From assembly GCA_013368445.1 (NCBI GenBank), contig JAACJO010000051.1, positions 1-64,000 of the forward strand: a DNA stretch of 64,000 bases. Reading direction: 5' to 3'. Each line of letters starts with the position of its first letter. The first letter of the stretch is position 1. Positions 44,078 through 55,974 of the stretch are shown one piece after another. The DNA is from Leucocoprinus leucothites. Its lineage: Eukaryota > Basidiomycota > Agaricomycetes > Agaricales > Agaricaceae. The notes beneath the pieces are model-generated. The model was given only the letters and a program-made list of their open reading frames with translations, did no database searches and had not been told where the DNA came from. Position numbers and translations under genes: made by a program.

Positions 44078-47000
44078 CTATGTAATCACCGCCTGCTGAT
44101 GGCTCTGCAGGCAGTCGGCGTACAGCAAGACTAGTGCTATGGCTTTGGGCAATATAGTAGCTATGGACGGACTCGAAACCCATTTATCGAGGGGTTCACT
44201 CCTATTTCCAACCATGAGTCGCGATTCTCTCATTTTCTGCAAGTGGACTTTGCTCTTTGAGATGCTAAACAAAAGCCCAGTGAAAACGTCAGTGTACTTG
44301 CATTCGATCTGGGGGTCTTCTAGGTATTCGTGAAAGTATTCAACCTCTCCATTGGCGTTGGTATAGTTGAGCTAGCAAAATAATATGAGCATATATTTAT
44401 ATTTTCTCTGGTGTAGGCTCGCCTTTTGAGGGATACCACACTGGTAACAGTAACCGATTGGGTACTTGATTCCCTTTTTGAATGCCGTCCACTCTTCCTT
44501 TTGTGTTGCTGGTGAAGGATGGTGTCAACAGTCCCGGTAGAGATGGTCCTCGAAATCTAGAAGTCGGGATAGTCCACATGCGATGCATGTCGTCGAATAA
44601 TGGTCGAGTATATGCCGAGCAAGCTGCAGCTGGAGCGCTTCCTGGGTTGGTTGGACTTCAGCTACCGAAAAAACCCGCTGGGAATGACTCGATGCGAGGA
44701 GAAGGTTTGGTGATGGGGATGCATCTGAGGGCAGTGAGCATTGATAGTGGCTTTTGACGGTATGTTTGAACTTGCCTGATTGAGCTTTGATTCCTTTGCT
44801 CGACATTTTGAAACAGACGTCGCACATGTGTGCTGTCTCTCCCAGCATCGCACAGTTTGCTGCGCTACCATCGAGAAAGGTTTGGATAGCAATTCGGCGA
44901 CACTGTGCGTCATCTTGGAGGGCCTGGGTGATGAGTCGTTGTCCAAAATGATCGGGATCGGGATGCATTTGAAGAGGTGCTGCAGCTGGCAGTACAACAA
45001 TCGACCACGCAGGAGAGTCTCCAGAACGACCAGCTCGACCAGCTTCTTGGATAAAGGAGACTGCATCCCGAGGGAATTTTGCGTGTATGACATGGGTGAC
45101 GTTTGGTACGTCAAGTCCAACACCGAGAATGGACGTTGCAACGAGCCCTCGAGCACTCCCTCGAAATCGAGTGAGGACGTCACCAATGTTATTGGCTCCA
45201 ATTCTTGAGTGGCAAAAGTCTACACTGAGCCGCTTGGCGTAGCTTTCAGCCTCTCTTGTTGTTAGGCAGAATAAGAGCACCTTGTTGGCAGCCGAGTATC
45301 CCAGAGCCTTTTGGAATTGATGCACAACAGTGTCTTCAAGGTTTCCTACAGCCCGTATAATGTTGAATGAGATATTCGGTCTGGCAGTGGTCGTTCTGAG
45401 TGTGATTGATGATGTAATTCCAAACGACAAGAGGAGTGGGTGCTCGAGAGAGGGAGGAAGTGTTGCTGTGATGAGGACTATTTGGATTGGGTACGAGCCC
45501 AGCCACTGCAGTAACTGCATGACAGGTCGGAAGGAGGCATGTGTGAGCACAAGGTGGGACTCGTCGACTATTATCCTTGCCAAAAGTTGCTTTTGCATGA
45601 GATTGTTGGTGAATGACTTGAACGAGTCAAATGTAGCCTGATCGATTGTGGTGGGAATATTTGTGGGAGGGTAGGTCGATGACATGGAGTATGACCACGA
45701 CTCGGAGGTGAGTCCGAATCTTTTTGAGTTTACGTGTACCTGGTTGTGGAGGGATACGAGTGGCAGGAGCCACAAGGTTGATCGATTTCCATCAAAGTAT
45801 TTAGAGCATAATATCCCAGGTATCGATTTCCCACTTCCTAAGTTGAGTGAGCATTGGGTCGTTTTGTATTGGACACACTCTACTTGCCTGTTGGTGAGAC
45901 ATATACGAGGTGCCTCTTTCGCTCGTACATGATCTGGCTGGCTATCGCTTGTTCCTTGCTTTTAAATCCTCCACTTTTGTTTCCCGACGATAGGTATAAT
46001 TCTTGAAGTTTGACAAGGAGGTGCGGGTGAGGATAAATGTTGGGGTATGGCCTGATCACATCTTGAGAGGCCACATTCGAGCCGAAATGTTCAATGATGG
46101 CACTGGTCGACTGGGCAAGGGATTTGGTGATGGTATTGAGGAGATCGGGTAGCAATAACGGCTTCAGAGCACTTGCTACGTCACTCAAAGCGAGCTTGGC
46201 TGGAGGGTTGGATGTGGAATGGATAGCGGGTGCTGCACGTTGTCGAATCCGAAGGATTGTCCCTGTTATCTCAGCGAGTCTCCCTCTTCCAGACTCTAGC
46301 TTTTCCAAAAATGCGGATGAATGGCCATATAAAAGGTGGAATACACCACTAACGCGTGCACTGCTCATGAACAGGCTCACGTTCATGCTATCGGGGACGC
46401 GAGAGTCATGACCATAATAACGGATATTGATATCGGCAGTGTGGCCAAATTGTTCGTACATGGCAGTTGAGCTGGCCTGTGCAACAGTAAATGCTTCCTT
46501 GTTACATTCGGTGATAAAGGCCATGACTTGTCGAAAATGTCGGATCCTGAGCGGGACTCCTAGCTCTTTGGTGGTGTATGAGAGAAGCGAGTTTGATAGA
46601 TCCATCGATGTGAGGGGTCGATGGAGGCCAGTGAATAGGTAGTGACGGGCATTGAACGACATGGATGGTCAGAGATAATCTTGCCACTCAATGTAGAGGG
46701 GTCGGAGGTACACCAAGAATCGAACAAATTGGCGACCAATGGGAAGATGAGGGACTCGACAGATTGGTTTGTCAGAGTCGGTGGTACTGGTCGTCTTGCT
46801 ATAACTAGCTCGGAGGACCGGTATGTCTCCAAAGAGTACAAAAAAATTTCGGATCGATCCTCCACCGACGTTGGCAAGAAGATGCGATGCGAGCTCACTG
46901 CCACGAGCGGGCTCCCCGTAGCTGAGTATAATATTGCAGATGAGCTTTTCCTGGAGATCAAATATCCGTTTCAGTTGGGTTGCGACGCATGTTGGCTTCC

Positions 47001-50000
47001 AGGATACTCTTTTCCCCTGGGTGGTGTAGGCATATTTGGCAAAGAGATCAGGCGTGTCGAGGATGTGTTGGGTGAGGGAAGGTTGCTTATTCCACCCATT
47101 GCGCTTGTCTACGAGAAACGAGTAGCCAGATTCTCGCTCTCGAGGTTCGTCGTGAATGTGAGTATCGGGTGGTAGCTGAAACTGTGGATGGTGAAAGGTG
47201 AGCTCGTCGAGTTCTTGCTCAATTTCCTCAATGGCTCGTCGGTGCAAAGCCCCAATATCAGAGACTGAGAGTGTTTTGTCTCCGATGATAACCGAAGTTC
47301 CGGATAGGTCTGGTGCGTTGAAGGAGATGGTGGTCTGCTCGGCAGAGTCCAGGCTTCCGAGACCGCGCTTGAGAAGGTATAGGTATGGGAGTGGTGCCTG
47401 CGATCGTTCGTTGAAATAGTGTTCGACTTGAGTGAATGCCCTAGGGAGAACCATGAGCATACCTCCACAAGTAAATTGTCGTGTCACATTACCTTGAATA
47501 GTCGACTGACTGCTCCTTGGCGATTTTGATGATTTTGTGGGCAAAGGTTAGGCGACCGGTGAATAGGAGTGGGGCGATTTCGTGGGTGATTGTGTTTCCA
47601 GCAGCCCAATTCTCATTTTTGCGGAGTGATGAGATGACGACAAAGTGAGAGATTGGGCTGAAAAACCCTCCTTGACAATCGCCAGTGGGTGTTTGGGTGA
47701 AGAGGAGATATAAGAGTGTGACTAGCCTCTGCTGGATTTCAGGGGTCGACGGGGGTGGTTTTTGTCGACCAGTTGATCCCTGCGACTCGAGATCATGCAG
47801 GACTTCTTGTTCGCTATCATCACTGGCGCCCTCTTGTGCTTGGCTACCACTGCCTTCTTCTTCTCCCTGGTCTTCGCCAACTTCTGTACCTGCCAAAGGT
47901 GGTGAAAGGTGCTGTATGAGGTCGCGGCAGGCAGTGGTGATTTCAATGGGTATGGGAAACTTGTGGGGTGCATTTTCGTCATTGGTCACTCGGTGGATAA
48001 AGGCGATCATTGCGGCGGTAATCCTGGCATAGTTTTTTTGCGTGTCAAAGTTGACGTTTGCGTGGTGCTTGACTCGCTTTTGCTCTTGTTCCTCTGCAGG
48101 TCGGATGCTGATCACTCTTCGAAGGTAATAGGTATCGATCGAGTTCTGAGTAGCATAGAAAAAGGCATGTATATGTTTACTGAGCGTCCCGTACGTTGGG
48201 TCCAGAGTTGAGTACTCTACGAGTGGTATCAAGTCCTCATGTCGGCGCCCATCAACAATCTCGAGCCAGCGCTCCTTTCGCAAGAATTGGTGGAGGATTC
48301 GGAAGTCGTCGGTTTGCGCGGCAGAAGAGTTGACTCCCAGGTTTTCATGCTGGCGCTGTCTCTGGTACATCATCCACGGCGTCAGCTGCGTAGGCTTTTT
48401 CGGAACTGGTTGTTTGACAGCGAACCATGGATGTGATGAGTTTGGCACCCACCGTTGGGCCAGGGTGGGTGTAAACATTGGATTGTTGGTATTGCAGGGG
48501 TGCTTTCGGAACACCTCCTTGCTAGAATAGCAGTGGTGACAGCCTTTGCACATGAGGAGGCTGTCCATCGGGGGACCAAGCTCGTCGATCATCTCTACGG
48601 GCCTAGGTGGAGTACCAGGTCGATATGTCAGGTCTGGGTATTGCTGCTCAGACTCGGCGATGATTTGGTCATGGAGGTCGGGAGGGGTCGAGAAATGTGG
48701 GTGTTGGTTGGTAAAGTGTTGCCGGATGTTGGATGGGTTGACTGCACTTTTGCAGTCGACGCAGAGGAGGACTTTGTAGTGGGGTTTGACGATGAGGCCG
48801 TATTTACTGAGGAGGGGTGTCTGGAGGCTTTCGCCGGCTTCACCATGGTGTAAGCTCCAGGTACTGCCCGCTGGCGATGGCGGCCTAGTGTCGGGTGGTA
48901 TGCTGATGGTGTCAGGAATTGAGCTGGGCTGTGGTGACGGTGGGGCTGGTGCATTTTCCAGGGCTGCGATGGCAAGAGGTTGTTGAACGAGCAACCGAGC
49001 CGAGGTCCTTGGTGGTGCTGTTCGAGTCACACGTGGTCGAACAGCTGCAGGGGGAGCATTGGTGGTGATCAGTGGATTGGGGATCGTTGGTGGGCCCAGA
49101 ATTCGACCAGTCACGATCGTCTGGGTTGAAGTTGATGCTTGCCCTGCTGAGCATGTTTTCGCGTGCTCCTGTTACTCTGATGAGTTGTTGAAATACATTG
49201 CCTGGGTACACTACTTGCCACAATGTCGTCCGTCGGGTAAAATTGCATCTCGCAAAAAATGCAGGTAAACTTTTTCGTCTGCTTGTCTCTCTTGATCTTG
49301 ACTGCCATATTCCCTCTGCTGTACTGGACATGCGCAAACGGCCTGGTGCATGTCGCATGCGCGGTGCCTTTTCCTTTCATCGGCATTGAACATATGGTGC
49401 ACCTTTACCTTGTGAGTAGGGGGCTTTAATTCATGGATTTAAATTTCGACTCACGGCACTCCATCACTTGTATGCTCACGCTGTCTTTTAGCTCTATTTT
49501 TCGCAGTTGAGTTTTGGTCTCTTACTGCGTATAGTGGTATACGCACTTTGGCTTTCCTTCAACTAGGCTGCTTGCCTGCGATTCGTTGGATCGGGTTCGT
49601 TTGGATCTGTGAATTTGCTTGTTAAATTTTTTCCCGACTCGTTGGGCGAAAGCTGGACTTACACAGTCTTGTTTTCCATCGGTGGCGGCTTTGCACGTTG
49701 GGGGTGGGTAAGGAAGGCTCTCTGGCAGGTGGTAAACGTGCCATTTTTTTTTTGCGACTGGTGGATTCTCAAAGAAGCACGGTTTCGAACAGGCGTTGCA
49801 CGTCAAGCACCTGTCTGGCGGGGTCTCGATCCCAGCCTTCTCTCGCTTCTCATTCATGATGGCTGCTGGTGATGTTGGTGTCACTAGTCGATCGCTCCGT
49901 CATTTGGGTGTATGTGCAAAAAGGATTTATTATGTTGTATGTATGCATTCTACAGTGTTTGAGTACCGAAAGACTAGTCAAGCGTACTTACCGTTGCTCG

Positions 50001-51115
50001 AGTGACGATCAATACCTAGTTGTGCATGTGATGCATCGTCAGGCCTGTTATTGGTACTCGGACTGGTGTTACTCACTTGTCTTAGGTTCGTCTCCTTTTC
50101 TCCCTCTTCTCCTTCGCTTGTTGGTCTCCTTGCGCTCGGATGCACACCTTCATTTCGTGCTTGCTCGGGTCCGTGTTGCTCAGAGTCGTCACTGTTGCCG
50201 GTAGTGGTGGATTCGGGCGTATCGGGTGTTGTAGTTTGTACTGCGACCGTGCATGTGCAAGTGTTGGAGCTGGTGGTCACCGAGGTGTCAGTCGTGGGCC
50301 TGGTGTAGACGAAAATCACCAAGTTGCCCTAGTTATATGCGACAGGATGTGAGCTCAATGATATATACTTGTATTACTGGTACTCACTTTTCCTCGGTTC
50401 GTCTCCTTTTCTCCCTCATCCCTTTGGCCCGTTGCTCTCGAATATACGCCTTCGTTTCGTGCTTGCTGGGTCTGTGGTGCTTGAAGTTGTCGCTGTTGCC
50501 AGTGGTGGCGGATTTGGGCGTATCGGGTGTTGTGATACGGCGGCGGCACATGTGCAGGCAACAGAGCCAGTGACCACCCACGTGTCGACTGTGGGCCTGG
50601 TGTTGACAACGTTCGCCAAGTTGTGATTGTTACCTAGTCATATACGCAGTGGGATGTGAGCTGCCAATAATATATACTCGGATTGGTGATACTCACCTTT
50701 CCTCGGTTCGCCTAGCCCTCTCCCTCCTCAATATATCGTTTTATTTCGTACTTGCTGCGGTCCGTGGTGCTCAGAGTCGTCGTTGCTTGGCACTGTTGTT
50801 GGCTTTCCTAGCGTTCGATCCTTCATTTCATGGTCGGCGCTGTTGCTGGTAATCGTGCGTTTGGGCGTGTTGGGTGCTATACCTGGTTCAGCGGCAGTGG
50901 TGGCGTGTTTGGAGACAGTGAAGCTGGTACTCACCCTGGTGTCGGTTGTGGGCTGGACGTTGGCAAAATCGCCGAGTCGCGATCGCGTTGTGTACCTATG
51001 CGATCACGGGACCAGGGTGAGGGGGTTTGAGGGGGGCCATGGCGGCGTTGATGGCATTGGGCTCGGTGACTGGGCCGGTGGTGGCAGCGGTGGGGAGAGA
51101 CGTTGCTGATGCCAT
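44078..51115 (-). pseudogene. zinc finger / tyrosine recombinase-like / RecQ-like helicase, copy 3
   Basis: Same architecture as copy 2 but on the minus strand and distant in sequence. Order: Thr/Ser-rich triplicated exons; Cys-rich CLTCNACSKPC; finger TCIFCEMQFYP; fingers CVDC with HFTNQH and CKGC with RKHPC; recombinase-like PARGSEL, YSKTTS, RHFRQ and FGHTADINIRYYGHD; helicase PTGSGKS, VDESH, ITATLPP and QEAGRAGRSGD; then CIAC, HLYRDC, CYQCGIPQ, YTDVFTGLLF and IALVLLYADC. Walker A is split by a GC-AG intron (45838-45887). Two in-frame TGA codons (46669-46671 before the RHFRQ box and 44525-44527 after HLYRDC) interrupt otherwise open exons, so I class it as a pseudogene, though all motifs survive. 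The start at 51115 is tentative. Confidence 0.7.
49990..50950 (-). repeat. triplicated 5' exons of TLH-like copy 3
   Basis: Three similar units (about 50000-50310, 50400-50615, 50730-50945) each begin after an acceptor-like CCAG with PTxDTxV and run through a Thr/Ser-rich stretch to DSEQHGPEQARNE-like ends. Each is followed by an intron with a GTGAGTA-like donor and a GTATATATTAT motif. Exon duplication is the simplest reading. The low-complexity protein would be a disordered N-terminal tail. Confidence 0.6.
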
Positions 51116-51459
51116 GTCTCAGTGGTCTGGCGATGGCTCGGGCGTTTCCGGAATGGCGATCAATGGCGTCGTCGATGGTGGAGTTTGGCTGGGATGGTGA
51201 GCGGCCTGTCTCACCATGGTGGGAATGGCGGATGGAGGGGATGGTGGTCGATGGTAAGAGGCAGGGAGTGGTGGGGGGCTGTGCTGTCGATGGTCATTTG
51301 AATGCATCTGCAGGCCTGGGATGTTCCAGAGATGGTCAATCAATGGCACGGAATGTTCCGGCGATGGCATCATCAGTGGTGGAATGGTCCGATGATGGTT
51401 CGGAAATTGCCGGAAATGGTGATGGGCGTTCTTTATTCATCTTTTATTCAGAAATATAT

Positions 51460-51605
51460 TCATTTCTCCCTCAGTTCTCGGGAGATGGGCATGTTTTTGG
51501 GGTCATTATGTAGCGTTTTTCGAGGGCTTTCCATTGATGTATATCGCACTGGGACCGCTCTGTTGGGTCGCGCAAAAAGGCATTACCATCGGAGTAGACC
51601 CCCTA
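51460..51605 (+). mobile_element. SINE-like repeat, copy a (diverged)
   Basis: Related to 51885-52040: a start resembling TCATTTCTCCCTCAGTTCTCG, a TTTTCGAGGGCTTTCCATT-like middle, and an end hairpin CGGAGTAG-ACCCC-CTACTCCG. The internal promoter boxes are poorly conserved in this copy. Confidence 0.4.
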
Positions 51606-51884
51606 CTCCGACAATGACTAGGGATAGGCAATTTTTCGAAAAGTTGTTTAGTGCCTAACTTGTGATACTTCCTGCCCCAGGAAGTAGCCTATTTTGGCGC
51701 CGGGACTTCCTGTGGGAGGACAAGGGTGCTCAGCAAAAATATAGTCTTAGGGGGCATGGGGACATCACGATTATGGCCAGGAGGTCACGAGGATGGGGGG
51801 AATAGATCACGCCGATGGTGGGAATCAATCACGCCGATGGTGGGAAATGGTTCCTTAAACCCTGTTTAATATAATATACTCCAT

Positions 51885-52040
51885 AACTTATTCATTTTCC
51901 CACTGATTGCCATAATTTTGGGCTCGTTGGGAAGTGTTTTTCAGTGGCTTCAAAATAGCGTATAAGGATTGTTTTGTAGTACCATAGGGATTGCGGTTCA
52001 AACCCGCCATGGAGAAGACCCCTTCTCCGAGTGGTCATTA
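51885..52040 (+). mobile_element. SINE-like repeat, copy b (tRNA-type promoter boxes)
   Basis: Contains TAGCGTATAAGG, fitting a Pol III A box, and about 50 bp on GGTTCAAACCC, an exact B-box match. A hairpin GGAGAAG-ACC-CCTTCTCC follows. The plan parallels 51460-51605. A tRNA-derived short interspersed element is the likely identity. Confidence 0.5.
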
Positions 52041-52054
52041 TGCTAGGGTTCGCC

Positions 52055-52440
52055 ACCGATCCAGTCATGTGCCAGCTGGGGAGCAATGAGGGTGGGTCGC
52101 CGATCCAGTTATGTGCCGATCGGAGGTGATCCATAGTCTGAGGTCTGGATCCAGTCATGTGCCAGCTGGGAGTGATGAGGGTCCGTCACCGATCCAGTCA
52201 TGTGACTGGATTGGAGGCGATGAGGGTGGGTCGCCGATCCAGTCATGTGCCAGCTAGGAGCGATGAGGGTCCATCGTTGATCCATGGTCTGAGCTCCGGA
52301 TCCAGTCACGTGCCAGCTGGGAGCGATGAGGATGGGTCGTCGATCCAGTCATGTGCCAGCTGGGAGCAATGAGGGTTCATTGCCGATCCAGTCACGTGAC
52401 TGGATCGGAGGCGATCCATGCTCTGAGGCCTAGATCCGAA
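52055..52440. repeat. palindrome-rich minisatellite
   Basis: Seven or eight units of about 45-60 bp built on GATCCAGTCATGTGCCAGCT followed by GGGAGCGATGAGGGT-like sequence. One unit (52383-52408) is a 26-bp perfect palindrome centred on CACGTG. Another near 52190 is nearly so. No coding content. Confidence 0.8.
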
Positions 52441-52599
52441 AATGGGCCCATGGATCGGTGCAGCAGAAATTGCACAGCCACTGGATTGTTTGACGGTGGA
52501 AGGGGGGTGATGCGATCAGTTATGGGCCCGTGGGAGCGGCCATCAGGAGCGACGGAAATAGCCGGATCGGTTGCTGGATCGGTCCCTGCTGAGGCTGGA

Positions 52600-53397
52600 T
52601 CTCCTTGATTTTTTAATTAAATACTGGAAAATTCATAGCTCCCTCAGTTTTTATCGCTTTGCCATGGTTCAGGCATCAAAATGATCAGGAAAATGAGAGG
52701 ATCTCAGTGATATAGTTGCCGCGGCTGTACAACATTTTTTCAATACTGGATCTCCCACACTTGGTACCAAGTGTGAGGGATAATACTGATAGGGTCGTGG
52801 TTGTCCTTGACGTTAAAGCAGTGGGTAGCGGCATCCAGATAGGCTCCGAGGGGGAAGATACAGCCATGAGTGGGAGAAGGAGCGACCAGAGTGTAGCCAA
52901 CGTGGGGCCACAGGATGATAGCATGGGCTGTATGCAGTCACGGAACATCTGATATGGCACAGATTAGCCATCAACAGCAGGAATGGCCTGGATGGCCCGT
53001 TGGATGGCTCGACGGCGAGGGGGATGGAGGTGGACAAGGCAGCGGGTAGTCACATGGCCTGGCAAGCTTCGCAGGCGGATGGGCATGGGAATGGGAGCGG
53101 TGGCCAGAATCGCACGGGACGGGCGGTCATAGAGTTGGCTGGCTGGATGGCTTGATGGCCAAGATGGGACGGCGAAGGGAGGGCCATTGTCGGGGGTGAT
53201 GGTCAGAGTCAACAAGCGATGGCTTGCGTTAGCTCGGAGGTGGCCGGGATGACCCCGGAGCTATCAGCGATGGTCGTGGATGGTGCGCTGAGGGGGGATG
53301 GAGGGGATGGACATCCTGTTGTGATGGCCACAGGATGTGTGTCAGTAATAAGCCGAGTATTCGCACACAAAACGGCGCTTACTATTAGTGTAGAGCG
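52600..53397. other. no gene supported
   Basis: GATGG-rich, low-complexity sequence. Open frames on both strands are compositional artefacts. A third stretch like the start of the SINE-like repeats (TTCATAGCTCCCTCAGTTTT) occurs near 52632. Confidence 0.45.
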
Positions 53398-53829
53398 TCA
53401 TCTCTCCATATTGTCCTTCCCACATAATCCTCCACATGGAAGACTGAACATCCATCGGCGACTTTGGCATGCCCTACACCGCCAGCTTATTCGGTGTAAG
53501 CTAATACATACCCTCAGTGCGATACGGTCCAAAATGTTGGGCCGTCGGGCTCGTCGTAGCTGTAGGTATCTTTCATATCTGCCTTCACGTGCGTTCTCGT
53601 TCTCATCGACCATAACATTCAGTTCTCTCACCATCTCCACCACCTCCTTGCGACCGCACCACGACACCTCCATGACCGTGGCCTCGGTCATGTCCACCTC
53701 AATCATAACCCAGACCTGCGTAACTAGCGCTTCGAATGCGACGTTGGCCATCGTCCTCCCATGCGCTGAATCGGCAATCTTTGCTCCAAGCCGTGCTCTG
53801 ATTTTCCTTCGTAGAATACTTTCGAGCAA
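53398..53829 (-). CDS. hypothetical protein fragment
   Basis: A 143-codon frame with MANVAFEALVTQVWVMIEVD and EVVEMVRELNVMVDENENAR, ending about 53511 if a GTATGT donor after RIALR is used. The composition looks coding. The start is arbitrary; upstream sequence in frame (LYCLRGPLRLLESILRRK) suggests an earlier exon. No family recognised. Confidence 0.35.
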   Translation of the reverse strand: MLESILRRKIRARLGAKIADSAHGRTMANVAFEALVTQVWVMIEVDMTEATVMEVSWCGRKEVVEMVRELNVMVDENENAREGRYERYLQLRRARRPNILDRIALRVCISLHRISWRCRACQSRRWMFSLPCGGLCGKDNMER

Positions 53830-53932
53830 GCGCAGTGGTCCACGGAGGCAATATAAGTCGAATGAGCGATCGAGGTGGTGGTGTTTGGTGATGGTCGGTT
53901 CGGATAGTAGGTTCAGATGGTAAAGAGAGGGT

Positions 53933-54840
53933 TCAGTGGGAAATGGTTAGAGGAGTGGAGGACAACAGCTCCTTAAGCCGCTTCAGCAGGGCTTCGGGGC
54001 TCCGTTTTGAGCTGGTCGATAGCCTGGAACCACCTTCGGTCTCGATTGTCAGCCAATCATAAAACACACGCGATGGACGGGATTGATCGGCCAAGTCGAC
54101 CCCTCAAAAGGTGCCAAGGAGTTGTCGTTCGCGTTCGTCTGCGTTTTCGGAGGTGTGCAGCATTTTCGGACCCGAGGTCTTCGACAGTTTCCGCGGCAGG
54201 AGGGCGAGATGAGGAAGAGGAGATTGGGGGACAAGGGAGGAGAGTGAGAGGGGTTATGAGAGGGATTATTGATGATGGGGAAAAGAACCAGGGGAGGGTA
54301 GATGTGTCAGTTTGACTATTGTAGTTGTGCACCATCAGCTTTTCCGTGTTGCCCTTCATGCCGTTTCGCCACCAAGTCGTTCAGAGCCTTGACTTCGTGC
54401 TTCATGGACCTCGCTCTCGTATCCTAGTGCTGAAGACATTTAATGAGGAGTGGGGCAGAGGCAAGCCCATATTCCAGTTGGAGAGCCAACGAAGGCGAGG
54501 GTAGAGATATGTGTCAATGAGGAGCATGTGGGGGGCAGAGAGGGGAGAGGGCTAGAGAGTCGGAGATGAAGGAGAATTCGAAGGCGTGTAGGATGGGCTT
54601 TCTACTTGCGCCTGGACTGGATGATGTTCTCTCGCAGACACGCGACCTAGAAGGACCTGTTCGCGTGACTCCTCAATAGAACAGCATGAGTCCAGCGTTC
54701 ATACGACTCTTTGGCTCCGGAGATACTCGGCAAATCCTTCGACTCTCCTCTAACGACGGTCGAGTCCTGTCTGGCAGTAACATCATGGATCCACTCTTTC
54801 TCCTCTCGCAGCTCATCCATTTCATAACATATATCTGTAA
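53933..54840 (-). CDS. hypothetical charged protein, several exons (weak)
   Basis: Plausible exons read MDELREEKEWIHDVTARQD, then RARSMKHEVKALNDLVAKRH, then AAETVEDLGSENAAHLRKRR, and finally SPEALLKRLKELLSS to a TGA at 53933. They are separated by short introns with reasonable acceptors (TTTTACAG, CAGCACTAG). The helices are highly charged and could form a coiled coil. Exon joins are not proven and no family is recognised. Confidence 0.3.
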
Positions 54841-55149
54841 AAGATGCGATTGAGCAAAAAAATGGGCGGAGGAGAGAGACGATCAGAAGGTGTGAAGTGC
54901 GAGGGGTGAGTGAGGTGATGAGGCTTCTGTGAAAAGAGGGACGAGGGGAGTTGAGAGAGAGAGAGTTGGATATGGGTGTTCTGGAGGTCCGTGCCCGGTT
55001 TCCGGAGGGCAGAGAGGGATGAGGGGCGAGAGGGCTTGATAAAGATGGATTTCTACAAGTCGAATTTCAGAAACACCTTGAGTATAGTAAAAGAGTCCAA
55101 CGTACACGCTTAGTGCCATACTCAGTTCGTAGCTATTCCAGACTTTTGC

Positions 55150-55240
55150 AGTGTGCTAGCTCAGTCGGCATAGTGTATGGCCGGTCATACTGTGAGCCCC
55201 CGGCAACCTGCTCCAGGTTTGGTTTCAAGCCTTATGCGTG
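55150..55240 (+). mobile_element. tRNA-like sequence (SINE head or tRNA relic)
   Basis: TAGCTCAGTCGG at 55157-55168 is a canonical A box and GGTTTCAAGCC at 55221-55231 a near-canonical B box. Between them GTATG and CATAC can pair around a 6-nt loop as an anticodon-like stem. No acceptor stem closes properly, so it is not a functional tRNA. Confidence 0.5.
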
Positions 55241-55974
55241 ATGTCTGAGCCAGTGGCGATTGGCGCTAGAATAAAGCGATGGATTAAGAGCCGTGCATTT
55301 TGCTGTCATGAAACTGAGTAATTAATTTGTGAATACAGCACATCGTGTCAAATTTGAATGTTGAATGTCCATACCATGTTTATGCTCTGCAGTGGGACAG
55401 TCTCGCTTGGCTGCAATTGCAGTATTCCTTGTAGATGGCGTAGGAGTTGAAAGAGGTAGGCGAACTCTCCTTGTTAGGACAAACCAAACACCACCAAACA
55501 CGGACCACCTATGGCCGAAGACGAAGCTTTCTCCTTCTCAGGCATCACTAATGATTTAGAATGTGACGATTTTGAAGATAAGGTCATTGACAGAATGCTA
55601 GCCATGTGCATGCAAGCGTGCGTGTTTAATTGTTCATGAATGCGAACCGATCGGCGGTTTTCTACAACATGTAGGAACATTAGAATTTAGTGGTCTACGT
55701 GCTCTTAAGCAGTAAATAATCGACTGCATTTGCTCAATGTTATTGAATAGATATGATTAGCATTAGAGCTGCTTGAAGTTCCATAGGCACGACAGTTGAT
55801 CCCGGAACGAGGCGAGCGGCTCATCGTCCTTTGTACCGGCACGTTCTTGACCCCGAGATCATTCTAAACGATGAAATACACGAAATTCGTCCCCGTTAGC
55901 TGAGACCTGAAGAACAAATGAACACCATACCGGAAACTGATTAATATTGCTCAGTTGTTACCGTTTGAATGTGA
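55241..55974. other. intergenic, nothing recognised
   Basis: AT-rich; short frames only. Confidence 0.5.
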
